Assembly (NCBI GenBank): GCA_949511925.1
Contig: CATEYX010000107.1
Span: 1-30,713 of the forward strand
Source of the DNA: Cryomorphaceae bacterium
GTDB lineage: Bacteria > Bacteroidota > Bacteroidia > Flavobacteriales > BACL11
Direction of reading: 5' to 3'
Length of the DNA: 30,713 bases
The notes under the pieces were generated by a model, which saw nothing but the letters and a program-made list of their open reading frames with translations, was not told the origin of the DNA and did no database searches. Position numbers and translations under genes: made by a program. This document shows, piece by piece, positions 23,779 through 30,713 of this stretch (the stretch's first letter is position 1; the number at the start of each line of letters is the position of its first letter).

Positions 23779-25503
23779 ATGTATATATTAGGTATAAACG
23801 CATATCATGGTGATTCTTCAGCTTGTCTTTTAAAAGATGGTGTCGTTATTTGTGCAACTGAAGAAGAGAGGTTTAGAAGAATCAAACATTGGGCGGGATT
23901 TCCTTCTCAAGCAATTCTATTTTGTTTGGAAGATGCTGATATCACATTATCGGAAATTGATCATGTTACTATTTCACGAGACCCAATGGCTAATTTTTAT
24001 AAAAAGGTTATACATAGCTTAAGGTATACTATTAGTATTTCTACGATTTGGGATAGGTTAATGAACTCAAAAAAAGTGAGCTCTATCAAAGGAGAATTAG
24101 CAAGTGTATTTGGTGTAGAAGAAACTGATATAAAAGCGCAAATTCATAATATTGAACACCATAGAAGTCATATTGCCTCTTCCTTTTTTGCTTCAAGCTT
24201 TGAAAAGTCAGCTATTTTATCTATTGATGGCTTTGGTGATTTCACTTCAACTATGTCTGCAATTGGAAATGGTAATCGTTTTGAAGTTTTAGATACTGTA
24301 AATTACCCTCATTCCTTAGGTGTGTTTTATACAACAGTTACTCAGTTTTTAGGTTTTCCTAATTATGGTGATGAGTATAAAGTAATGGGTCTAGCTCCTT
24401 ATGGTGAGCCAAAATACCTAAAAGAATTAGAAGAAATTGTATCTTTAACTGATGATGGTTTTTTCAAATTAAATGCTAAATACTTTAAGCATTTTCAAGA
24501 AGGGGTAGCTATGGATTGGGAGAATGGATCTCCTACTATTGATGCTCTTTTTACGAATGAATGGATTTCTTTATTTTGGAAAGCAAGAGTAAAGGGAGAT
24601 GAGCTAGAACAGTTTCATATTGATTTAGCTACTTCTGTACAAAGGTTTACTGAAAATGTTATTTTTCATATGCTAAATCATTTGCATGCTAAAACAGGAA
24701 TTGATAATATTTGTATTACAGGAGGGGTTGCTCAAAATTCTGTAGCAAATGGTAGAATATTGGCTAATACTCCTTTTAAAAACATTTATGTTCCTTCAGC
24801 TGGGCATGATGCTGGGACATCTATTGGTTCAGCATTGTATTTATATAATCAAACTCTAGATAAACAGAGGTTACCAGAAATGACTAGTGCTTATTTTGGA
24901 AAGCAAGCTTCTCAGACCGAAATTATTTCAGCCTTAGATGATAGAGGAGTTACATATTCTGTTTTAACTGAGGATGAATTATTTGAAAAAGTAGCAAATA
25001 AATTAGTGGATGGTGGTGTAATAGGTTGGTTTCAAGGTAGAGCAGAATTTGGCTCAAGAGCTTTAGGTCATAGATCTATCCTTGTTGACCCAAGAAGAGC
25101 TGATGCAAAAGATTTATTAAATGAAAAAATTAAAAGAAGGGAGAGTTTTAGACCCTTTGCACCTTCAATTTTAAAAGAGGCTATTAGTGATTATTTCGTC
25201 CAAAATGATACTGTTCCTTTTATGGAAAAGGTATTTGATGTTAAAAAAGAAAGGCATGCTGAAATTCCAGCTGTAACTCATGTTGATGGAACAGGTAGGT
25301 TGCAATCCGTTGATTCAGAAATATCTCCTAAGTATCATAAATTAATTTCTAAATTTGCAGAAAAGACTGGGGTTCCAATTTTGTTAAATACATCATTTAA
25401 TGAAAATGAACCTATCGTAAATAAGCCAGAAGAAGCATTAGATTGTTTTTTAAGAACAAAAATGGATATGTTGGTTATGGAAAATGTAGTTGTAGAAAGA
25501 TAA
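23779..25503 (+). CDS. carbamoyltransferase of the NodU/CmcH family
   Basis: A 574-residue enzyme that would transfer a carbamoyl group from carbamoyl phosphate, through a carbamoyl-adenylate formed with ATP, onto a hydroxyl of a sugar or other metabolite. The N-terminal TsaD/Kae1-like domain has GINAYHGDSSACLL (5-18), CATEEERFRRIKHWAGFP (25-42), the metal-binding HHRSH (127-131), SIDGFGDF (148-155), GGVAQNSVANGR (315-326) and GHDAGTSIGSAL (342-353). The C-terminal domain shows GRAEFGSRALGHRSIL (420-435), RRESFRPFAPSIL (453-465) and LLNTSFNENEPIV (535-547). Length is standard and all motifs are intact, so it is probably active. Sited between a GT and a methyltransferase, its likely acceptor is the locus's own polysaccharide repeat. 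Confidence 0.95.
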   Translation: MYILGINAYHGDSSACLLKDGVVICATEEERFRRIKHWAGFPSQAILFCLEDADITLSEIDHVTISRDPMANFYKKVIHSLRYTISISTIWDRLMNSKKVSSIKGELASVFGVEETDIKAQIHNIEHHRSHIASSFFASSFEKSAILSIDGFGDFTSTMSAIGNGNRFEVLDTVNYPHSLGVFYTTVTQFLGFPNYGDEYKVMGLAPYGEPKYLKELEEIVSLTDDGFFKLNAKYFKHFQEGVAMDWENGSPTIDALFTNEWISLFWKARVKGDELEQFHIDLATSVQRFTENVIFHMLNHLHAKTGIDNICITGGVAQNSVANGRILANTPFKNIYVPSAGHDAGTSIGSALYLYNQTLDKQRLPEMTSAYFGKQASQTEIISALDDRGVTYSVLTEDELFEKVANKLVDGGVIGWFQGRAEFGSRALGHRSILVDPRRADAKDLLNEKIKRRESFRPFAPSILKEAISDYFVQNDTVPFMEKVFDVKKERHAEIPAVTHVDGTGRLQSVDSEISPKYHKLISKFAEKTGVPILLNTSFNENEPIVNKPEEALDCFLRTKMDMLVMENVVVER

Positions 25504-25505
25504 TT

Positions 25506-26243
25506 ATGAAAGAAGATACATTTTATGATAACACGCCATTTGAGTATGGTTATTCTTCAAAAGAAGAAATAATTGCTAATATGAATCCTTTGCTTAAGGA
25601 TTTAATGGAGCGTAATAAGGGTAAGTTGTTTTGTGATATAGGCTGTGGTTGTGGTAGGAATCTAGTGTATGCTTCAAAGTTTGCTTCAAAAGTAATAGGT
25701 ATTGATTTAAGTAAGCAATCATTAGCCTTTGCAAAATCATTTGTACAAAGTGATAATTTAGAATTGCTTGAAGGAAATAACTTAGCAATTCCATTAGCTA
25801 ATGAAGTAGCTGATCTTGTTATAAGTGATGGAGTTTGTCATCATACAGGAGATACTGTTAATGCTTTTAAAGAATGTGTTAGAATTTTAAAGCCAAAGGG
25901 GAAGTTATACCTTGCTGTTTATAAGAAGTTTAGGTATTATCCTGTAGTATATTATTTGATTGGTGGTGTTTTTAGGTTAATGAATAAGGTTAAGATTGGG
26001 TATTTTATTATTGAGAAGATATTTGTTAATCTTCATTATTTAATGTATAAATTTTTTAAAAAGCAAAAATTATCATTAGTTGAAACTAGAAATATTTTTT
26101 ATGATTATTTTATAACACCAGTTGCAACTTTTCAATCAAAAAAGGATGTAAAGTCATGGTGTGAAGGTAATAATTGTACTATTGTTGATTATAATCGAAC
26201 TAATGGGAACTGTCATGTATTTATAATAAATAAAGGTGAATAA
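25506..26243 (+). CDS. class I SAM-dependent methyltransferase
   Basis: A 245-residue methyltransferase. From the ATG at 25506 the protein starts MKEDTFYDNTPFEYG. Reading further upstream would run into the carbamoyltransferase gene, so this start, two bases after that gene's stop, is preferred. The Rossmann core has motif I FCDIGCGCGRNLVYA (about 40-54), the acidic end of strand 2 in VIGIDLSKQSL, LLEGNNLAIPL, and DLVISDGVCHHTGDTVNAF with a LKPKGKLYLAVY strand, matching Methyltransf_11-like enzymes. A long basic and hydrophobic segment (about 146-190, YYPVVYYLIGGVFRLMNK) may contact the membrane. It could methylate a sugar hydroxyl or chain end, but a small-molecule substrate cannot be ruled out. 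Its stop overlaps the next start by 8 bases. Confidence 0.85.
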   Translation: MKEDTFYDNTPFEYGYSSKEEIIANMNPLLKDLMERNKGKLFCDIGCGCGRNLVYASKFASKVIGIDLSKQSLAFAKSFVQSDNLELLEGNNLAIPLANEVADLVISDGVCHHTGDTVNAFKECVRILKPKGKLYLAVYKKFRYYPVVYYLIGGVFRLMNKVKIGYFIIEKIFVNLHYLMYKFFKKQKLSLVETRNIFYDYFITPVATFQSKKDVKSWCEGNNCTIVDYNRTNGNCHVFIINKGE

Positions 26244-27006
26244 AAATCCTAAAATATCAATTATTACAGTATCATTTAATAGTGTTATAACTATTAGAGA
26301 CACCATTGAGAGTATTATTAGTCAGGATTATAATAATATTGAATATATTATAATTGATGCTGGCTCTAAAGATGGTACCCTTGATATAGTAAAAGAATAT
26401 GAAGAGCATATTAGTTATTTTAGTTCTGAAGCTGATAATGGTATTTATGATGGGATGAATAAGGGTATAGCTGCTGCTACAGGTGATATTATTGGTATAC
26501 TTAATTCAGATGATTTTTATCCAAATAGTTTCGTTGTTAGTAATGTTTCGAGTACTTTTGAAAAACAAGGATGTGATGCTGTTTATGGTGATTTAGTATA
26601 TGTAAAGTTTTTTGATATTGATAAAATTATTAGGTATTGGCAGTCAGGTGAGTATACAGTTGATAAAATTAAAAATGGTTGGATGCTGCCACATCCTACC
26701 TTTTTTGTAAAAAAACATTTATATGATAAGTATGGTTATTATGATGCAGATCTAAAAACGGCTGCTGATTACAAAATGATATTAAAATTGTTATATAAGT
26801 ATAATATTAAAGTATTTTACATTCCAATGATTTTAGTAAATATGCGTATGGGTGGAGCTAGTAATTCATCTATTCTGAATAGAATTCGTGCAAATAGAGA
26901 AGATGGATTAGCATGGACTAAGAATCAACTGTATAAGCCTATGTTTGTTAGGATTAAAAAACCATTACAGAAAGTCAAACAATTTTTTCTAAGACCAAAG
27001 CTATAG
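26236..27006 (+). CDS. glycosyltransferase family 2 (GT-A fold)
   Basis: A 256-residue inverting glycosyltransferase. The start is a GTG at 26236 inside the end of the methyltransferase gene; the next codons read NKNPKISIITVSFNS, the canonical GT2 opening. DAGSKDGTLDIV (42-53), SSEADNGIYDGMNKGIAAATGD (68-89), and ILNSDDFYPNSF with the metal-binding SDD are GT2 motifs. MLPHPTFFVKKHLYDKYG and TAADYKMIL resemble WcaA/colanic-acid type enzymes. A basic C-terminus (VRIKKPLQKVKQFFLRPKL) suggests membrane contact. It is the last sugar gene of the locus; the pabA/trpG-type gene begins right after its stop. Confidence 0.92.
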   Translation: MNKNPKISIITVSFNSVITIRDTIESIISQDYNNIEYIIIDAGSKDGTLDIVKEYEEHISYFSSEADNGIYDGMNKGIAAATGDIIGILNSDDFYPNSFVVSNVSSTFEKQGCDAVYGDLVYVKFFDIDKIIRYWQSGEYTVDKIKNGWMLPHPTFFVKKHLYDKYGYYDADLKTAADYKMILKLLYKYNIKVFYIPMILVNMRMGGASNSSILNRIRANREDGLAWTKNQLYKPMFVRIKKPLQKVKQFFLRPKL

Positions 27007-27570
27007 TTGAGAGTTTTACTAATTGATAATAACGATTCGTTTACTTATAACCTAAAACACTATATTGATCAGTTTGCAACTGAAGTAATAGTTTGTAGAG
27101 GTTCTGAAATAGAGTTAGATAGTATTGATCAGTTTGATAAAATAATTTTATCTCCAGGACCAGGGTTGCCGAATGAGCACCCTGTATTGAAACAAGTATT
27201 AGCATGTTATTATAATAAAAAACCAATTATAGGAATTTGCTTAGGTCAACAAGCTATTGCTGAGTTCTTTAATGCTAATTTGGAAAACCTTACAACTGTA
27301 AAGCATGGAGTTACTTCAATAGCTAGCCATTTTAATAATTCTGAATTATTTAAAGGTATTCCTAGAAATTTTAAAATAGGACATTATCATTCCTGGATAG
27401 TTTCAAAAATTAATTTCCCAGAAGAATTAAGGATTACCTCAGAAAATGAAGATGGGATTATTACATCTTTAAATCATAAAAAACATGATATAACTGCAGT
27501 TCAATTTCACCCAGAATCAATCTTGACCGAACATGGTTTACAGTTGATTAAAAATTGGGTGTTAGCTTAA
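27007..27570 (+). CDS. glutamine amidotransferase, PabA/TrpG type
   Basis: A 187-residue class I glutamine amidotransferase that would supply ammonia to a chorismate-using partner (PabB for aminodeoxychorismate, TrpE for anthranilate). The catalytic triad is visible: Cys78 in GICLGQQAIAEFF, and His168 and Glu170 in FHPESILTEHG. LLIDNNDSFTYNLKHY, LSPGPGLPNEHP and KHGVTS are family hallmarks. Length is normal. The start is a TTG immediately after the GT2 stop, so translation seems to be coupled to the polysaccharide genes. No pabB or trpE gene is in the window. PabA is favoured because a PabC-like gene lies about 10 kb upstream, but this does not separate it from TrpG. It overlaps convergent lptD by 4 bases. 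Confidence 0.9.
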   Translation: MRVLLIDNNDSFTYNLKHYIDQFATEVIVCRGSEIELDSIDQFDKIILSPGPGLPNEHPVLKQVLACYYNKKPIIGICLGQQAIAEFFNANLENLTTVKHGVTSIASHFNNSELFKGIPRNFKIGHYHSWIVSKINFPEELRITSENEDGIITSLNHKKHDITAVQFHPESILTEHGLQLIKNWVLA

Positions 27571-30095
27571 TTGTATTCAGGAGTGAACCAATCTTTCTTT
27601 TTTTCAAATTTCAAATCTCTTAATGCAGCTGCTTTTACACGAATAGTAAGCGAATAGCTTTGGTGGTAGCCGATAGGAATGTAGTTGAATAGTAACTCCC
27701 AACAATGTAAGTCTCTATAAATATCAATAGATGTGTAGGTAAGTTCCTTGGCGTCAAAATCATATCCTGAACGAAAACCAATTTTCCATTTTTGAGTTAG
27801 TTTTAAATTTCCAGAAAAATTAAGAGATTGTGTTGTGTCAGAAAAAGCTGATGATTTATACCCTTTATTGTAAGAGAGTGAATAGTTAGCTGTTAAACTC
27901 CATGGGATTGCATAAAAATCTCTTTTCTCATCTTCTTTGTTTTCTTTTTCGTCCTCGTCCTCATTTTCCTTTTTCCCTGAAAAAGTTTTATCGTTAAGCG
28001 TTAAACCTATAGTTGTGTTTAAAGAGGTTAGTCTTGCTAATCGATTATTGGTATTTAGTTCGAACTGATTGATGTTTTTAGTTTGTTCTTTATTTGAGGT
28101 GTAGGGATCATATCTACTAGAAAAAGTAATATCAAAGATATCTGATAATCGTGTTCGTGCATTTAAAGTAATGTCACTCAGATTTAAAGAATCAGCAAAA
28201 ATATTGTAGGAACTTCTAATGCTAAGGTTTTCAAGTAATTTTATTTTTTTAAAGCTTTCAACTGTATCTTTTTTACTTCTAATTTTCATTTCTAAAATAT
28301 TAGAGAGTCCTAAAGATATATTTCCGCTTTTTCCTTTTGATGGAGAGCCATAAATGCCATTATTCATAATGCTATATTGCTGTGTATCACCTAAGGAATC
28401 AGACTGGACAGTTTTATAATAGCCATATTTTTCGTCAGAAAAATCAGGAGTGTAGTTGAAAGAAAGGTTAGGAGTGATAACATGTCTTATAGCAGCAATT
28501 TTACTTTTATTGAACTTAACCATTCCATAAATTTTGGTGTTTAGACCAGTAGAAAAATTATAATTATGAGCTCTAGTAAATTCATGAAGTGTATCAGTAA
28601 TCAAACTGTTATTATTTGCATCCCACCTTTTTTCTGTTTGCGACAAATACCATCTTTCAGTAAGGTTAAAGCTTGGGGTTAGAGTAAAATGTCTTAATAC
28701 CTTAATTGATGTGCTAATAGGAATATTATGTTTCATTCCGTTCCTAAAATTAGAGAATGATTTTTTAGTAAATAATAATGAGTCAGCAGTAGAAATTGTA
28801 TTCTTTGTATTCATACCATACTTAATCATTATCTTGTCATACCACTGAGTTTTGGCAGCATTTCCTAATGCTTTAAAAGGGTATAATCTTTTTGAATTTA
28901 GTGATATGTCGGGTAGCGTTAAGTTGACATTTTTTGTTGTTGTATTTTGGCTGTGCCTAAGATTAAAAGTAAGGTTGTTAAGAAATGCACCTTCATAATT
29001 CTTTGTTAAATTCACACTTGATGACATGGTGTTTTTAAGAAAGTCATTTGCATTATAAGAATTGTTTCTATGATAGCTGCTACTTCCGGCCTCAACATTA
29101 GCTGAGAACTGTAAGGAAGGATTTGCTTTTAAATCCTGTTGATGTCTCCATTTAATGTTGAAATCCTTCTTTTCGCTATAATCAGGAAAGCCTTTTTCAC
29201 TATTGAAATTTTTTCCGAAATTTAAATTTAAGTTTCCATTATATTTGTAACGGTTTTTGTATCTCAATTGTGATTTTACGCTCCAGCTTCCTTTTGTGTA
29301 AATATTACTTTTTAATGATAAATCTATTTTATCAGTTAAGGTGAAATAATACCCTCCGTCTTTCAGAAAGAATCCCATGTTGGTTGATTCCCCATAAGAA
29401 GGAATGATTATTCCAGAACTTTTTTTGTCATTGTTTGGGAAAAATCCAAAGGGAAGAATGAGTGGTATTGGGATGTTGAAAAAAGTCAGGTGAGCAGGAC
29501 CTGTAATGATTTTTTCTCCTGGAATAACTTTAATCTTGTTTGCACGAATAGCATAATGTGGTTTCTCTGCATCACAGGTAGTATAGTCCCCTTTTTTTAA
29601 ATAGGTAATATCATCTTCCATTTTCTTGACTACCTTCCCTAGAATGTATCCGTCTCCTTCTTTAGTTGTAATCTGTTTTACTCTACATTTTTTGCTTTTA
29701 AAATTATAGGTAATCTCATGTGCTTTAAAACTTTCATTTTCTTCTGTAAAAACAGGGTGACCTATTTTATTTCCAAGACTATCAGTTGTAGTGGTTGCAA
29801 AAATGGTGTTAGTTACCCAGTCAATTTTAATATAAGCTGCAGTTATAGTTGTTTTCTGGTATTTAATTTTTGCATTCCCATAAAGGTAAGCCTTTTGATT
29901 AATGATATCTAGCTTTATAGAATCTTCAGCATCTTTTTCAATTTCTGCATCAAAATAGGAACTTTCGGTAGTTGTATCGCCAACAGCAATAATAGTTGTG
30001 TCGTTAAAAATAGGCGCATTAAAAGCCTCAGAATTGTTAGTTAACCCTGTTAATAAGAAAAGTAAAAGCAGTAATTTTTGTAGGATTTGGTTCAA
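27567..30095 (-). CDS. lptD: LPS-assembly outer-membrane protein LptD
   Basis: An 842-residue outer-membrane protein that, with LptE in other bacteria, inserts lipopolysaccharide into the outer leaflet. The start is a TTG at 30093-30095 with no in-frame ATG option upstream. It gives a signal peptide (LLLLLFLLTGLTNNSEAF). Residues about 50-215 form an OstA/jellyroll-like domain (IKLDIINQKAYLYGNAKI, YKTTITAAYIKIDW, NFKSKKCRVKQITTKEGDG, KKGDYTTCD, YAIRANKIKVIPGEKIITGPA). IPLILPFGFFPNNDKKSSGI leads into a long barrel. An acidic linker (ENEDEDEKENKEDEKRD) lies near residues 715-732. It diverges from the amidase gene (43-base gap) and converges on the pabA-type gene with a 4-base overlap. Confidence 0.92.
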   Translation of the reverse strand: MNQILQKLLLLLFLLTGLTNNSEAFNAPIFNDTTIIAVGDTTTESSYFDAEIEKDAEDSIKLDIINQKAYLYGNAKIKYQKTTITAAYIKIDWVTNTIFATTTTDSLGNKIGHPVFTEENESFKAHEITYNFKSKKCRVKQITTKEGDGYILGKVVKKMEDDITYLKKGDYTTCDAEKPHYAIRANKIKVIPGEKIITGPAHLTFFNIPIPLILPFGFFPNNDKKSSGIIIPSYGESTNMGFFLKDGGYYFTLTDKIDLSLKSNIYTKGSWSVKSQLRYKNRYKYNGNLNLNFGKNFNSEKGFPDYSEKKDFNIKWRHQQDLKANPSLQFSANVEAGSSSYHRNNSYNANDFLKNTMSSSVNLTKNYEGAFLNNLTFNLRHSQNTTTKNVNLTLPDISLNSKRLYPFKALGNAAKTQWYDKIMIKYGMNTKNTISTADSLLFTKKSFSNFRNGMKHNIPISTSIKVLRHFTLTPSFNLTERWYLSQTEKRWDANNNSLITDTLHEFTRAHNYNFSTGLNTKIYGMVKFNKSKIAAIRHVITPNLSFNYTPDFSDEKYGYYKTVQSDSLGDTQQYSIMNNGIYGSPSKGKSGNISLGLSNILEMKIRSKKDTVESFKKIKLLENLSIRSSYNIFADSLNLSDITLNARTRLSDIFDITFSSRYDPYTSNKEQTKNINQFELNTNNRLARLTSLNTTIGLTLNDKTFSGKKENEDEDEKENKEDEKRDFYAIPWSLTANYSLSYNKGYKSSAFSDTTQSLNFSGNLKLTQKWKIGFRSGYDFDAKELTYTSIDIYRDLHCWELLFNYIPIGYHQSYSLTIRVKAAALRDLKFEKKKDWFTPEYN

Positions 30096-30113
30096 TCTTA
30101 GTTGGTATATTTG
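30086..30113 (+). promoter_or_regulatory. promoter of the amidase gene: TTTG-N16-TATATTTG
   Basis: TTTG at 30086-30089 and TATATTTG at 30106-30113 are separated by 16 bases, slightly tighter than the usual Bacteroidota -33/-7 spacing. The -33 box lies within the first codons of lptD on the other strand. A leader of about 20 bases would precede the GTG start at 30139. Confidence 0.45.
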
Positions 30114-30138
30114 TGTCTAATGTAATCTGAAATTTAAG

Positions 30139-30713
30139 GTGTCAAAATTAGGTAATTTATATCATATATTTTCTAGAAACGCAATTGCCTTGCTTTTATT
30201 GGCTGCTTTATTTTTATGTACTTCATTTACTGATGATAAGAAAAATACTAATAGCAAGATAAGAACTGTTGTTATAGATCCAGGTCATGGTGGAAAAGAT
30301 TCTGGTACAATGGGAACCAAAAGGTTCAAAATCTATGAGAAACATGTTGCTTTAGCGGTTTCTCTTAAGTTAGGTGACTACATTAAGAATGCTTTTCCTA
30401 ATGTTGATGTTCTTTATACTAGAGATTCAGATGTTTTTCTTGAACTTAATGAAAGAACTGAACTTGCAAATAATGCAAATGCAGATCTCTTTATTTCTAT
30501 TCATTGTGATGGATTTACAAACTCAACTCCTTCTGGTGCTAGTGTTTTTGTAATGGGAATGAGTAAACTAAAAGCCAATATGGATATAGCTATCCGAGAA
30601 AATTCTGCTATTTATATGGAGGATAATTATCAGCAAAAATATGAAGGTTTTGATCCAAAATCTGCTGAAAGTTATATTGTATTTAGTCTTATGCAAAACA
30701 CACATCTTAATCA
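30139..30713 (+). CDS. N-acetylmuramoyl-L-alanine amidase (Amidase_3), 3' end cut by window edge
   Basis: The enzyme cleaves the amide bond between N-acetylmuramic acid and L-alanine in peptidoglycan, usually during cell separation. The visible part is 191 full codons from a GTG at 30139-30141; an in-frame TAA at 30118-30120 bounds the frame, and no ATG is available before the signal peptide. Residues about 13-30 (NAIALLLLAALFLCTSF) form a signal peptide or lipoprotein-like anchor. The zinc ligands are in place: His50 in VVIDPGHGGKDSG, Glu67 in KIYEKHV, and His122 in FISIHCDGF. ASVFVMGM and the following segment are typical of Bacteroidota AmiC-like proteins. The last catalytic glutamate and the rest of the domain lie beyond the window. 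Confidence 0.94.
   Translation, partial: MSKLGNLYHIFSRNAIALLLLAALFLCTSFTDDKKNTNSKIRTVVIDPGHGGKDSGTMGTKRFKIYEKHVALAVSLKLGDYIKNAFPNVDVLYTRDSDVFLELNERTELANNANADLFISIHCDGFTNSTPSGASVFVMGMSKLKANMDIAIRENSAIYMEDNYQQKYEGFDPKSAESYIVFSLMQNTHLN

Noticed and set aside
25443..25505. Upstream ATG at 25443 as the start of the methyltransferase
   Set aside because: It lies inside the carbamoyltransferase gene and adds 21 codons of unrelated sequence; the ATG at 25506, two bases after that stop, fits better.
1..30713. CRISPR array, tRNA, rRNA, insertion sequence or phage genes
   Set aside because: No direct-repeat array, cloverleaf, transposase or integrase motif was visible on either strand.

Overview
The window looks like a chromosomal segment of a low-GC Bacteroidota, most likely a flavobacterium-like lineage. 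The evidence is a secreted protein with a type IX secretion (T9SS) type A C-terminal tail, a TonB-dependent receptor with an N-terminal carboxypeptidase-like domain, a Bacteroidota-type LptD, DUF3352 and DUF5522 proteins, almost no Shine-Dalgarno sequences, and several TAnnTTTG (-7 type) promoter elements. I see no rRNA, tRNA, CRISPR array, phage or insertion sequence.

Layout. 1-4954: recR (minus, last few codons cut off by the window edge) diverges from an SSS-family sodium:solute symporter. A minus-strand operon follows: a 57-residue cysteine-rich DUF5522 gene, urocanate hydratase (hutU) and a DUF2461 gene. 4985-7570: a PLP-dependent desulfhydrase/deaminase-like enzyme, a broken outer-membrane beta-barrel gene with two poly-A frameshifts, and a secreted glucosaminidase with an unusual beta-rich C-terminal half. 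7567-11693: a minus-strand operon of a secreted unknown protein, RNase HII and a DUF3352 membrane-anchored protein. 11816-16358: a TonB-dependent receptor followed by a T9SS-exported alpha/beta-hydrolase-like protein whose nucleophile position is glycine, closed by a strong hairpin terminator. 16403-18440: a PabC-like class IV aminotransferase-fold enzyme, YqgE/AlgH and pdxH.

18441-27570 is the accessory part: a nine-gene, plus-strand, tightly coupled surface polysaccharide locus. It encodes an O-antigen polymerase/ligase-like membrane protein, a GNAT (CelD/FemAB-like) acyltransferase, two GT-B glycosyltransferases, a polysaccharide deacetylase, a NodU/CmcH-type carbamoyltransferase, a SAM methyltransferase and a GT2 glycosyltransferase. 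It ends, with no gap, in a pabA/trpG-type glutamine amidotransferase. Most junctions overlap by 1-11 bases or abut. It lacks a flippase, a priming transferase and NDP-sugar synthesis genes, so it must rely on parts encoded elsewhere. It ends convergently against lptD, the outer-membrane LPS translocon. lptD diverges from a secreted N-acetylmuramoyl-L-alanine amidase that runs off the right edge.

Themes: envelope biogenesis (LptD, amidase, glucosaminidase, polysaccharide locus), two halves of p-aminobenzoate synthesis (PabC-like and PabA-like) in separate places without a PabB, and very compact packing with three convergent gene pairs overlapping at their 3' ends. I do not claim a proven new system. 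The best candidates for novelty are the modification-rich polysaccharide locus, the homopolymer-disrupted barrel gene and the receptor plus Ser-less T9SS hydrolase pair.
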